Shown here piece by piece: positions 1 to 7,119 of a DNA stretch of 64,000 bases (its first letter is position 1; every line of letters starts with the position of its first letter). The notes below the pieces were generated by a model. That model saw nothing but the letters and a program-made list of their open reading frames with translations. It made no database searches and was not told the DNA's origin. Source of the stretch: Pseudoflavonifractor sp050943825 (GTDB lineage Bacteria > Bacillota > Clostridia > Oscillospirales > Oscillospiraceae); the NCBI RefSeq assembly GCF_050943825.1, contig NZ_JBMNPX010000002.1:62001-126000 (forward strand), written 5' to 3'. The position numbers and the translations under genes are program-made.

Positions 1-70
1 CCCAATAGCCCATCTGCATGACAATATAGTGCAGGTCCAGCCTGCGGAGGGAGGGCTGTGCGGCGTTCAA
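1..70 (-). CDS. Start of a membrane protein gene, possibly MFS transporter (partial)
   Basis: Only the first 23 codons are present; the rest lies beyond the left edge. A TTG start at 70 has an AGAGGTG ribosome site about six bases upstream. The visible residues run LNAAQPSLRR then LDLHYIVMQMGYW. A short polar N-terminus leading into an aromatic first helix is typical of major facilitator transporters. The gene starts 19 bases after the DHHW gene stop, so it is probably the last or next member of the acylation operon. Family assignment is a guess from very few residues. Confidence 0.4.
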   Translation of the reverse strand, partial: MNAAQPSLRRLDLHYIVMQMGYW

Positions 71-89
71 TCCGTTCACCTCTTACGTT

Positions 90-1325
90 TTAGTAGCGGA
101 ATTCCGGCTTTGTGTCGGCGCCGAAGAACTGGAACAGCTCGGGCAGGCGGGTGGAACTGGCGCAGTACATCACCACCACCATGTCCGGGTCCAGCCAGTC
201 CATATAGTCCATCAGATTGTCCTTGAAGTAGCGCAGGTCAATGGTGATGACCTCCGAGCAGTCCAGGGCCAGGAAGGGGGCCAGAATGCAGGAGTAGGAG
301 TCACGCACCAGCAGCACCCGGGGTCCGTCAGGATTCAGGTGGTTGGTCATACGGGCCAGGTTGTAGTCGCCGCCGGCGTAGAGGGTGTAGGGATTGCCGT
401 TGAAGTAGTCAATCTCCTCCACCCGCTCCGGGAACAGGAGTGACTCCTCAAAGGGACCGGTGCGCTCGATGGCGTTGAGGGGCACCGAGTAGGTGAAGCT
501 GGTCTCAAAGTTGGGCTTCCACAGGTTGATGCTGTCCACGCCGGTGTACAGCGTGCCCACCCGCTTGCCCTGGCTGCCCAGGAAGGAGTCCTCATAGGTG
601 ATTTTGGTGTAGCTGTCCGGGTCGGTGTAGAGGGGGTTGACCTCATAGCCCAGAATCTCCGACAGCCGCTGGGTCACCGCCTGATAGCCCACAAAGCCGC
701 CCTCGGGGGTCCAGTGGTGGTCTGTGCGGAAGTAGAAGGGGAGAGCGCCGGGGGCCTGAGATGCCTCCTCCAGCACGGGCCGCAGGTCCAGGGTGTCCAC
801 GCCCAGGTCGTTCAGGGTGGAAAGGAGCAGGTCGGCGTTTTCGTGGCCGTAGTCGGTGACGCCCTCAGGCAGCTCCTCGCCGCTCTGGCTCACCTTCTGG
901 GGGGCCTGGACATAGAGCAGGGGGATGTCCTTCTCGGCCAGCTGCTCCTGGAAGTCGGCCACCGCCTGGGCGTGGGGCCGGGTGTCTGTGGGGCCGCCGT
1001 ACAGGTTCTCAAAGGCCAGGTCCCCATTGTCCAGCTTGATGACGGTGTAGTCCGCCTCCACGTCCTCCACCACCCGGCGGCCCATGAGCCGCTGGATGCC
1101 GCCGTAGAGCTGGATGAAGTGGTGGTCCTTGTCCAGGTCCTGATTCAGTGCATTCTCCGCGCTGGAGAGGAAGGTGGGCAGGTAGGAGAAGTCACGGCGC
1201 AGCTTGCCGAACTCGGCCCGCAGGTTGCCGCTGCCGCTGAAAAAGGCGGCCATGGCCACCACCAGACCGGCTCCGATGCCCAACAGGAAGAGGACGGCGG
1301 TAAGATTGCGTTTCAGTTTGCTCAT
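90..1325 (-). CDS. DHHW family protein (AlgJ/AlgX-like accessory of MBOAT acyltransferase)
   Basis: 411 aa. The N-terminus has one membrane anchor (about residues 8-30); the rest is predicted outside the membrane. The family motif D202-H203-H204-W205 lies in an FRTDHHWTPEGG segment, as in DHHW proteins and the related AlgJ/AlgX SGNH-like O-acetylation factors. These partners take an acyl group handed across the membrane by an MBOAT protein and place it on a surface polymer. The MBOAT gene lies 12 bases upstream in the same operon, which fits that role. The ATG at 1325 has a GAGGAGG ribosome site. The polymer acylated cannot be read from sequence; wall polysaccharide or teichoic-type polymer are options. 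Confidence 0.85.
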   Translation of the reverse strand: MSKLKRNLTAVLFLLGIGAGLVVAMAAFFSGSGNLRAEFGKLRRDFSYLPTFLSSAENALNQDLDKDHHFIQLYGGIQRLMGRRVVEDVEADYTVIKLDNGDLAFENLYGGPTDTRPHAQAVADFQEQLAEKDIPLLYVQAPQKVSQSGEELPEGVTDYGHENADLLLSTLNDLGVDTLDLRPVLEEASQAPGALPFYFRTDHHWTPEGGFVGYQAVTQRLSEILGYEVNPLYTDPDSYTKITYEDSFLGSQGKRVGTLYTGVDSINLWKPNFETSFTYSVPLNAIERTGPFEESLLFPERVEEIDYFNGNPYTLYAGGDYNLARMTNHLNPDGPRVLLVRDSYSCILAPFLALDCSEVITIDLRYFKDNLMDYMDWLDPDMVVVMYCASSTRLPELFQFFGADTKPEFRY

Positions 1326-1337
1326 GGTGCGTCCTCC

Positions 1338-2756
1338 TCAGAAATTAAAGTAGATGAAGGGGTTGTAGGTGCCCTTGATGGTGAAGCACACTGCCACCAC
1401 AAAGACCGCCAGCAGGGCCAGGGTGGACACGCAGTCCCACACCGGCAGCAGCTTTCCATTGGCTGCCACCGTCAGCTTTTTCCGAATCCAGGTGGCGGTG
1501 GGGGCGGCGCAGAACGCGGCGGCCAGCAGGATGATCCAGTACTCCCGCAGGTAGAGGGCGGCCTGGCTGCTCCACACCGGCATGGAGCCGATATGGAACA
1601 GGGAGAGGAAGTAGGAACCGGCGGCGGACAGGGAGTCGGACCGGAACACCACGCAGGTGAGCACAAAGGCTACCTGAGTGTAGAACCAGCCGATGGCCTT
1701 GGGCCAGCCCTTGCCCATCTTGCCGTACTTCTCCAGCATGAGCAGGGCGTAGTTCAGCAGGCCCCAGACCACATAGGTCCAGTTGGCGCCGTGCCAGATG
1801 CCGGTGAGGAGCCACACCACAAAGATGTTGCGCACCACCTTCCACTTCTTGTCCACCCGGCTGCCGCCCAGGGGGAAGTAGACGTAGTCACGGAACCAGG
1901 AGGTGAGGGAGATATGCCACCTGCGCCAGAACTCGGTGACCGAGGTGGAGATGTAGGGGTAGTCAAAGTTCTCCAGGAAGTGGAAGCCGAACATCCGGCC
2001 CAGGCCGATGGCCATGTCGGAGTAGCCGCCAAAGTCGTAGTAGAGCTGGAGGATGTAGCACACGGCGCCGATCCAGGCGAAGGCCACCGACTGGGGCTGG
2101 CCGTGGTTGAAGGCGGCGTCGGCCACAACGGCCAGCTGGTTGGAGAGGATGACCTTCTTGCCCAGGCCCATCAGGAAGCGCTGGACACCGGCGGTGAAGT
2201 CGTCCCAGTTCTCCCGGCGGTGGAGGATCTCCTCCGCCACTGTCTCGTACTTCACGATGGGGCCGGCGATGAGCTGGGGGAAAAAGGAGACGTAGAGCCC
2301 CACATTGAGCAGGCTCTTCTGAGCCTCGCCGCGGCCCCTGGCCACATCCAGCACATAGCTCATGGCCTGGAAGGTGAAGAAGGAGATGCCGATGGGCAGG
2401 TTGATGATGGGCACCGTCAGCTGGAAGCCCAGCAGATTCAGGTTGGTGAGCACAAAGGTCAGGTACTTGAAGATAAAGAGAATAGACAGGTTGCAGATGA
2501 CCGCCATGGTGACGGGGAGCCGCAGGCTGCGGCCGCGGTTCTTCCAGGCGGCCACCCACAGGCCGAACAGGTAGTTGGCCACGATGGAGCCCATCATCAC
2601 CAGGACAAACCAGGGCTCACCCCAGGCGTAGAAGAACAGGGACGCTAGGGTCAGAAAGATGTTCTGTCCCTGCCGCCACTTCCGAAGGGGGAGGTAGTAC
2701 ACCAGAAGCACCACCGGCAGGAACAGAAACAGGAACACAGAGCTGGAAAAAAGCAT
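1338..2756 (-). CDS. MBOAT family O-acyltransferase (AlgI/DltB-like)
   Basis: 472 aa, the usual size for AlgI/DltB-type MBOAT proteins, with about ten hydrophobic segments from the first residues onward. The conserved active-site histidine is H322 in LTGIWHGANW, and the family segment FWRRWHISLTSWFRDY precedes it. MBOAT proteins of this class move acyl (usually acetyl) groups across the membrane for O-acylation of extracellular polymers. It sits between an acyltransferase-3 gene and a DHHW gene on the same strand with short gaps, a normal arrangement for a surface O-acetylation module. A second MBOAT of similar size occurs at 53396-54823 in this window. Confidence 0.92.
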   Translation of the reverse strand: MLFSSSVFLFLFLPVVLLVYYLPLRKWRQGQNIFLTLASLFFYAWGEPWFVLVMMGSIVANYLFGLWVAAWKNRGRSLRLPVTMAVICNLSILFIFKYLTFVLTNLNLLGFQLTVPIINLPIGISFFTFQAMSYVLDVARGRGEAQKSLLNVGLYVSFFPQLIAGPIVKYETVAEEILHRRENWDDFTAGVQRFLMGLGKKVILSNQLAVVADAAFNHGQPQSVAFAWIGAVCYILQLYYDFGGYSDMAIGLGRMFGFHFLENFDYPYISTSVTEFWRRWHISLTSWFRDYVYFPLGGSRVDKKWKVVRNIFVVWLLTGIWHGANWTYVVWGLLNYALLMLEKYGKMGKGWPKAIGWFYTQVAFVLTCVVFRSDSLSAAGSYFLSLFHIGSMPVWSSQAALYLREYWIILLAAAFCAAPTATWIRKKLTVAANGKLLPVWDCVSTLALLAVFVVAVCFTIKGTYNPFIYFNF

Positions 2757-2787
2757 GGGTCGAACTCCTTAGTGAAGATTGGGGCCG

Positions 2788-3852
2788 TCAGGTGAGGTAA
2801 CGGCCCGCGAAGGGGATCTTGCTGATGAGCCAGGCCACCGCCGCCGAGGGGATGAGCACCAGGGCGGTGACAGCGGGCACCGCCAGCACCGGCGGCAGGG
2901 GCAGCTGGGTGATGCCGAAGTGGCGGTAGACGATGAGAAACAGGTCGTGGACCAGGTAGACGCCGAAGGTGATTTTGGCCAGTCCCGACAGGCTCTGCCG
3001 CCGGGAGCGCTCGTCGCTCACCCCCAGCAGGTACCGGAACAGCACGAACACCGCCACCGCCATGGCCGCCACGTTGGGGGTCATGTACTCGTACAGCACG
3101 CCCGACAGGGTGCCGCTGCGAAGGGAGAGCACTCGGGTGCCCCAGATGGTGGCCGCCGCTCCGCCGATGCCCAGCAGGTAGATGATGATTTCCGCCACCC
3201 GGCCCAGCGTGAAGGTTTTCAGGTAATAGCCCGCCACGTAGTACCCCACATAGCCCATGACCATGTGCAGGTTGAGCCGGGAGAGGTAGGTGGAGACGGT
3301 CTGGCTGGGCCGGAGCTGGAGCAGGAGAGGCAGCAGATAGGTCACCACGAAGCACAGCAGGAAGAAGTAGTGAAAATCCCTCTGGGAGGCGCCCTGGACA
3401 AAGGCGCGGAGAATGGGAGTCACCAGGTAGAGCCCCAGGATGATATAGAGGAACCACAGGTGATAGTGGGTGTTGCCCAGCAGGGCGGTGTACAGGGCGG
3501 AGCGGATGCCCGCCCAGGTGAAGGCGCCGTCCACCCGGCCGAAGTCCACAATGGCGTACACCGCACCCCACACCACCAGGGCCACAAAGATACGCAGGAT
3601 ATGGTGAAAGAACAGCTTGGGCAGGGTCAGGCTCTTCTTGGGGTCCAGCAGGAACATGCCCGAGAGCATGACGAACACGGGCACGCACCAGCGCACCAGG
3701 CTGTCGTATACATTATATATATCCCACGCGCCGCTCCCCACGGGCACATTGTAGATCCACAGGCTCACCACATGGATGACCACCACCGCCGCGATGGAGA
3801 GCACACGCAGCAGGTCAGCGTAGGCCAGACGGCCGTCAGAGGTCTTGGCCAT
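2788..3852 (-). CDS. Acyltransferase family 3 membrane protein
   Basis: 354 aa with about ten predicted transmembrane helices. It begins with the acyltransferase-3 signature: LAYADLLRVLSIAAVVVIH carries the R..A...V..H pattern of helix 1. Members (OafA, OpgC, WecH types) O-acetylate or O-succinylate sugars at the membrane. The start at 3852 is six bases after the stop of the upstream VOC gene, so it is translated from the same message. Together with the MBOAT and DHHW genes it suggests that one polymer is modified by two acyl-transfer chemistries, or that one enzyme acts on a precursor. Substrate unknown. Confidence 0.85.
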   Translation of the reverse strand: MAKTSDGRLAYADLLRVLSIAAVVVIHVVSLWIYNVPVGSGAWDIYNVYDSLVRWCVPVFVMLSGMFLLDPKKSLTLPKLFFHHILRIFVALVVWGAVYAIVDFGRVDGAFTWAGIRSALYTALLGNTHYHLWFLYIILGLYLVTPILRAFVQGASQRDFHYFFLLCFVVTYLLPLLLQLRPSQTVSTYLSRLNLHMVMGYVGYYVAGYYLKTFTLGRVAEIIIYLLGIGGAAATIWGTRVLSLRSGTLSGVLYEYMTPNVAAMAVAVFVLFRYLLGVSDERSRRQSLSGLAKITFGVYLVHDLFLIVYRHFGITQLPLPPVLAVPAVTALVLIPSAAVAWLISKIPFAGRYLT

Positions 3853-3858
3853 GGAGGA

Positions 3859-4227
3859 TTACCCCCTGGCAGGGACGATCTCGATCCAGTAGCCGTCCGG
3901 GTCCTCGATGAAGTAGATGCCCATGGCCGGGTTCTCGAAGCAGACGCAGCCCATCTCCTTGTGGCGGCGGTAGAGCTCGTCGTACCGGTCGGTGACAAAG
4001 GCCAGGTGGAACTCGCACTCGCCCAGATCGTAGGGCTCGGTGCGGTCCTTCAGCCAGGTCAGCTCCAGCTCAAAGCCGGTCTCCCCGTCGCCCAGGTACA
4101 CCAGCTTGAAGGAGCCGTCTCCCGCCTCCTTGGTGCGCACCGGGGAGAGCTCCAGGGCCTCCCGGTAAAAGGCCAGGGACTTGTCCAGGTCCAGAACATT
4201 GAAGTTAAAGTGAGCAAAGCGCAGCAT
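3859..4227 (-). CDS. VOC superfamily (glyoxalase I-like) protein
   Basis: 122 aa from the ATG at 4227, which has GAGGTG upstream (an upstream in-frame start at 4287 lacks a convincing site). The sequence MLRFAHFNFNVLDLDKSL.FY and the end FIEDPDGYWIEI match lactoylglutathione lyase-like VOC proteins, with His, Glu and Asp ligands in the expected paired beta-alpha-beta-beta-beta halves. It may remove methylglyoxal with a thiol cofactor or have another VOC function; the family is too broad to decide. It is the first gene of the acylation operon, six bases ahead of the acyltransferase. Confidence 0.85.
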   Translation of the reverse strand: MLRFAHFNFNVLDLDKSLAFYREALELSPVRTKEAGDGSFKLVYLGDGETGFELELTWLKDRTEPYDLGECEFHLAFVTDRYDELYRRHKEMGCVCFENPAMGIYFIEDPDGYWIEIVPARG

Positions 4228-4285
4228 ATGATTCACCTCATTGATAAGATGTGGGTCAAATGATTGCCGAAAGACAACGCAGAGC

Positions 4286-4291
4286 ATTATA
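4286..4291 (-). promoter_or_regulatory. Minus-strand -10 element for the VOC/acylation operon
   Basis: A perfect TATAAT on the minus strand lies about 60 bases ahead of the VOC start. The -35 at the right distance is weak (TGTTCA around 4309-4314), so the exact promoter is uncertain. Confidence 0.45.
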
Positions 4292-4580
4292 TCACATGAT
4301 TTGGAAGTTGAACAGGGAGAGGGCGGAAAAACGGGAAGCGGAAAATTTACCGGCGGTCAGAAATTGTCGAAGGAGACGGTAACGTGAAAACGAAAAAGTG
4401 CGCGCAAATGCAAAAAAGTAACGACCTGTGCACCCTTTGGCGGAAAGGAGACATAAAACAGGATAATTGGTCAGGACTTCCGCTTTACAAAAGTAATCGA
4501 ACATACGTTTCTTGTGCGGAAATCACTTGTTTTCACACGAAAATACCGGGGTTGGCAGGGAAAAAAGAGTTAAAAAAGGG
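4292..4580. other. Intergenic region between divergent operons
   Basis: No convincing gene. A GTG-led frame at 4384-4599 has a GGAG site, but its 71-residue product is low-complexity polar, resembles no family I know, and runs over the mraZ promoter. The only clear signal is the LexA-type box at 4498-4511, listed separately. Confidence 0.5.
4498..4511. promoter_or_regulatory. Candidate LexA (SOS) box
   Basis: CGAACATACGTTTC matches every position of the Bacillus-type SOS box CGAACRNRYGTTYC. It lies about 70 bases upstream of the mraZ -35 element and about 210 bases upstream of the minus-strand VOC -10. Which promoter it controls, if any, is not evident. Confidence 0.5.
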
Positions 4581-4609
4581 TTGCAATTTGGTTACATAAC
4601 AATTATACT
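4581..4609 (+). promoter_or_regulatory. Sigma-A promoter of the mraZ/division cluster
   Basis: TTGCAA (4581-4586), 17-bp spacer, TATACT (4604-4609). The predicted start near 4616 is directly ahead of the MraZ-type repeat. Confidence 0.8.
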
Positions 4610-4620
4610 AAAAACACTGG

Positions 4621-4635
4621 TGGGGCAAAATGGAG
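4621..4635 (+). promoter_or_regulatory. Candidate MraZ operator
   Basis: TGGGG-CAAAA-TGGAG: two TGGRG units separated by five bases, the layout of MraZ-binding repeats (TGGGN with 5-nt spacers). Its place just after the predicted transcription start suits autorepression. A further GTGGAG unit lies near 4661. Confidence 0.55.
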
Positions 4636-4682
4636 CCTGCCGCAACCCAAAAGGGGGAAAGTGGAGGAGAGGTGAAGGGGAG

Positions 4683-5105
4683 ATGATGAGCGCCACTGGC
4701 ACCTATGAGCATAGTCTCGACGCCAAGGGCCGTCTGTTCATCCCCGCCCAGCTTCGCCGTGAGCTGGGAGACACCCTCTATGTCACCATGGGCCTGGACG
4801 GCTGCCTGGCCGTCTACCCACAGGAGACCTGGGACACCTTTACTGCCAAATTTGCCGCCCTGCCCATGAGTGAGTCGGTAGCTATGCGCCCCCTGTTTGC
4901 CAACGCCGCCAAGTGCGAGCCGGACAGCCAGGGCCGGATTGTCATCCCGGCCATGCTGCGGAAGTTCGCCGCCCTGGAGAAGGACGCGGTCATCACCGGC
5001 GTCCACAACCGGGCGGAAATCTGGAGCGCTGAGCGCTGGCAGGAGAAGCAGGAGGAGATCACCCCCGAGAAGATGAACGCCATCCTCAAGGGGCTGGGGC
5101 TGTAA
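4683..5105 (+). CDS. mraZ: Transcriptional regulator MraZ
   Basis: 140 aa from the ATG at 4683 (a second ATG follows at once; GAGGTG and AAGGGGAG sites precede). It has two SpoVT/AbrB-like beta domains, around residues 8-50 and 80-125, with the two family signatures SLDAKGRLFIPAQLR and EPDSQGRIVIPAMLR. MraZ forms a ring that binds tandem TGGGN repeats upstream of its own gene and restrains the division/wall operon. It is the first gene of that operon, and the stop lies two bases before rsmH. A candidate operator is visible at 4621-4635. Confidence 0.97.
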   Translation: MMSATGTYEHSLDAKGRLFIPAQLRRELGDTLYVTMGLDGCLAVYPQETWDTFTAKFAALPMSESVAMRPLFANAAKCEPDSQGRIVIPAMLRKFAALEKDAVITGVHNRAEIWSAERWQEKQEEITPEKMNAILKGLGL

Positions 5106-5106
5106 T

Positions 5107-6048
5107 ATGAGTGAGATGGAATTTTCCCACAAGCCGGTGCTGCTCCAGGAGTGCATCGACGGATTGAATATTGACCCCACGGGTACCTACGTGGACGCCA
5201 CCTTGGGCCGTGCCGGACACTCCCGGGAGATTGCCCGGCGGCTGACCACGGGACAGCTCATCTGCATTGACCGGGACCAGGCCGCGCTGGACGCGGCGCC
5301 GGTCCGGCTGGAGGGCCTGATGGACCGGGTAACCCTAGTCCACGGCAACTTCGGCGATCTTGCGGACATTCTGGACAAGCTGAAGCTGGACAAGCTGAGC
5401 GGCGTACTGGCCGACTTGGGCGTGTCCTCCCCTCAGCTGGACGACGCCAGCCGGGGTTTCTCCTACATGGCTGACGCCCCCCTGGACATGAGAATGGACC
5501 AGTCCGAGGCCCTGACTGCCAGAACGGTGGTGAACGAGTGGCCCCAGGAGGAGATCCGGCGGATCCTGTTCCAGTTCGGTGAGGAGCGGTACGCCCCCGC
5601 CATCGCTGCGGCCATTGTCCGCGCCCGGGAGAAGGCCCCCATTGAGACCACCCTTGAATTAGCGGATATCATCCGCTCGGCCATGCCTGCCCACGCCCTG
5701 CGTGAGAAGCAGCACCCGGCCAAGCGTTCCTTCCAGGCCATCCGCATCGCGGTGAACGACGAGCTCTCCGCCGCGGACAAGCTGATCCAGGCGGCAGTGC
5801 CCGCCCTGGCGCCCGGCGGACGGCTGGCCATCATCTCCTTCCACTCGCTGGAGGACCGGATTGTGAAAAATGCCTTCGCCGCCTTTGCCAAGGGCTGCAC
5901 CTGCCCGCCCGACTTCCCCGTGTGTGTGTGCGGGAAGAAGCCGGTTATCCGGCTGGTGAACAAAAAGCCCATCGTGTCCGGCGAGGAAGAATTGAACGAG
6001 AACGCCCGCGCCCGCAGCGCCAAGCTACGGATTGCGGAGAAGCTGTAA
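5107..6048 (+). CDS. rsmH: 16S rRNA (cytosine-1402-N4)-methyltransferase RsmH
   Basis: 313 aa, the full family length. It uses SAM to methylate N4 of C1402 in the ribosomal P site. The SAM-binding fold begins at TYVDATLGRAGHSREI (about residues 25-40), followed by an acidic strand end at ICIDRDQAALDAA. Further family segments are GVLADLGVSSPQLDDASRGFS and the C-terminal AIISFHSLEDRIVK. It overlaps neither neighbour but starts two bases after mraZ, the usual order in Firmicutes and many other bacteria. Confidence 0.97.
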   Translation: MSEMEFSHKPVLLQECIDGLNIDPTGTYVDATLGRAGHSREIARRLTTGQLICIDRDQAALDAAPVRLEGLMDRVTLVHGNFGDLADILDKLKLDKLSGVLADLGVSSPQLDDASRGFSYMADAPLDMRMDQSEALTARTVVNEWPQEEIRRILFQFGEERYAPAIAAAIVRAREKAPIETTLELADIIRSAMPAHALREKQHPAKRSFQAIRIAVNDELSAADKLIQAAVPALAPGGRLAIISFHSLEDRIVKNAFAAFAKGCTCPPDFPVCVCGKKPVIRLVNKKPIVSGEEELNENARARSAKLRIAEKL

Positions 6049-6108
6049 AAACCGAGGAAGGGACAGCCTTCCGGACGTGTATCTGTAAAAGATTGGAGTG
6101 GACGCCCC

Positions 6109-6681
6109 ATGGCAACTGCCGCAGCCCGAAAAAGACGCTATAACACGCCTCGCGCCAACTATGACAGCGTGGCCTACGATCTGGATTATGCTGAGACTGC
6201 TGCCCGTCCGCTCCGGGGCGGAGAACAGACCCGTACCCGCCCCCTGGTCCGGCCCAGAGAGCGTGCGGCGGTGCGGCCCAAGGCCCGGGTGCGGGAGGCG
6301 GGCGCCGTCTCTCCCTTTGCGGTTGTGGGCTTTCTGGCTGTGGGCGTGTTTGCCGTGCTGGTGCTGCTCAGCTCCATCCAGCTCACCGCCCTGTCCGACG
6401 ACATCGCCGGCCTGAAGAGCGACCTGTCCGAGCTGGAGGAGCAGGAGAATTACCTCCGCACTCAGTATGAGCTGGCTTTTGATCTGGCCAGCATCGAGAC
6501 TGCCGTGACGGCCGACGGCTCCATGGTCAAGCCTCAGGCGGGTCAGATTCTCTATCTGGACCTGTCCGAGCCCGACAGCGTGGTGCTGTTCAGCGAGGAG
6601 GAGACTCCGGTGCAGGGCATCAACGGCGCCGTCCGCGGCATCCAGGAGATCCTGGGCAATGTGGTGGAATATTTTAAGTAA
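6109..6681 (+). CDS. FtsL/DivIC-like septum protein
   Basis: 190 aa. A long basic cytoplasmic N-terminus (about 70 residues, rich in Arg) is followed by one transmembrane helix (FAVVGFLAVGVFAVLVLLSS) and then a heptad-like coiled coil (about 100-125: DDIAGLKSDLSELEEQENYL). This is the topology of FtsL/DivIC, which pair with FtsQ/DivIB to activate septal wall synthesis. The slot between rsmH and the septal PBP is exactly where ftsL is found. Sequence conservation in this family is poor, so the name rests on topology and position. Confidence 0.75.
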   Translation: MATAAARKRRYNTPRANYDSVAYDLDYAETAARPLRGGEQTRTRPLVRPRERAAVRPKARVREAGAVSPFAVVGFLAVGVFAVLVLLSSIQLTALSDDIAGLKSDLSELEEQENYLRTQYELAFDLASIETAVTADGSMVKPQAGQILYLDLSEPDSVVLFSEEETPVQGINGAVRGIQEILGNVVEYFK

Positions 6682-6750
6682 CCCACCCCATATAGTTTTG
6701 TAAGACCCGAAAAGAGAAAAAGGGTTGCACCCGCAGCCCACACACAGAGA

Positions 6751-6787
6751 GAGGGCGTAAGAAAAAATAAATTTTTCTTACGCCCTC
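6751..6787. repeat. Palindromic repeat, copy 1
   Basis: A perfect 16-bp inverted repeat: arm GAGGGCGTAAGAAAAA, 5-base loop, exact complement. It is followed by TCGGTATTTCAG, which is also nearly repeated after copy 2. Together they form a two-copy repeat 192 bp apart. Confidence 0.85.
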
Positions 6788-6942
6788 GGTATTTCAGTGA
6801 GGGACAGAGGCGGAGACTGAGAAAACAGAGCGGGGGAATAGTGTGAAAGGGGGGCGGAGCCCCCGCTTTCGCGTGGAATCACCCGCCCGCAGGCGACCGG
6901 CTGACCCGGAGGGGAAGACGGAACCGGGCCGCAGAGCGGCCC

Positions 6943-6975
6943 GGGCGTAAGAAAAAAGGAATTTTTCTTACGCCC
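6943..6975. repeat. Palindromic repeat, copy 2
   Basis: A 14-bp perfect inverted repeat with arm GGGCGTAAGAAAAA and a different 5-base loop (AGGAA against ATAAA in copy 1). The downstream TCGATATTTCAG matches the flank of copy 1 with one change. Confidence 0.85.
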
Positions 6976-7119
6976 TCGATATTTCAGCGGGAAAGAACGA
7001 TGGAAGTGAAAACAGGTGGGCAGGGAGAACACGGAGAAAGGACGCTCAGCCTTTTAACGGCTTCTCCTGTCTCATAGATAGAGACAGACAGCGCGTTTTA
7101 CAGGCACAGAGGTGATCGT

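Larger units (their letters stand above)
6682..7119. other. 438-bp spacer with hairpins between ftsL-like and PBP genes
   Basis: No gene supported. It contains two copies of a long palindrome (6751-6787 and 6943-6975), two GC hairpins between them (GGGGGC-GGA-GCCCCC at about 6850-6864, and a 9-bp stem at 6924-6944), and a small stem CTGTCTC/GAGACAG at 7067-7087 just before the PBP ribosome site. This is unusually long and structured for a spacer inside a division operon. Confidence 0.7.

Noticed and set aside
714..4263. Long plus-strand frames (714-2648 and 2779-4263) opposite the acylation operon
   Set aside because: Products are Gln/Gly/His-rich shadows of the minus-strand membrane-protein genes; no ribosome sites or motifs.
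4292..4504. 70-codon minus-strand frame starting at the LexA-type box
   Set aside because: No ribosome site and a composition unlike a real small protein; checked because SOS boxes often precede small inhibitors of division.
4384..4599. Short GTG-led frame with a GGAG site before mraZ
   Set aside because: 71 aa, no recognisable family, overlaps the LexA-type box and the mraZ -35/-10 region, so non-coding function is more likely.
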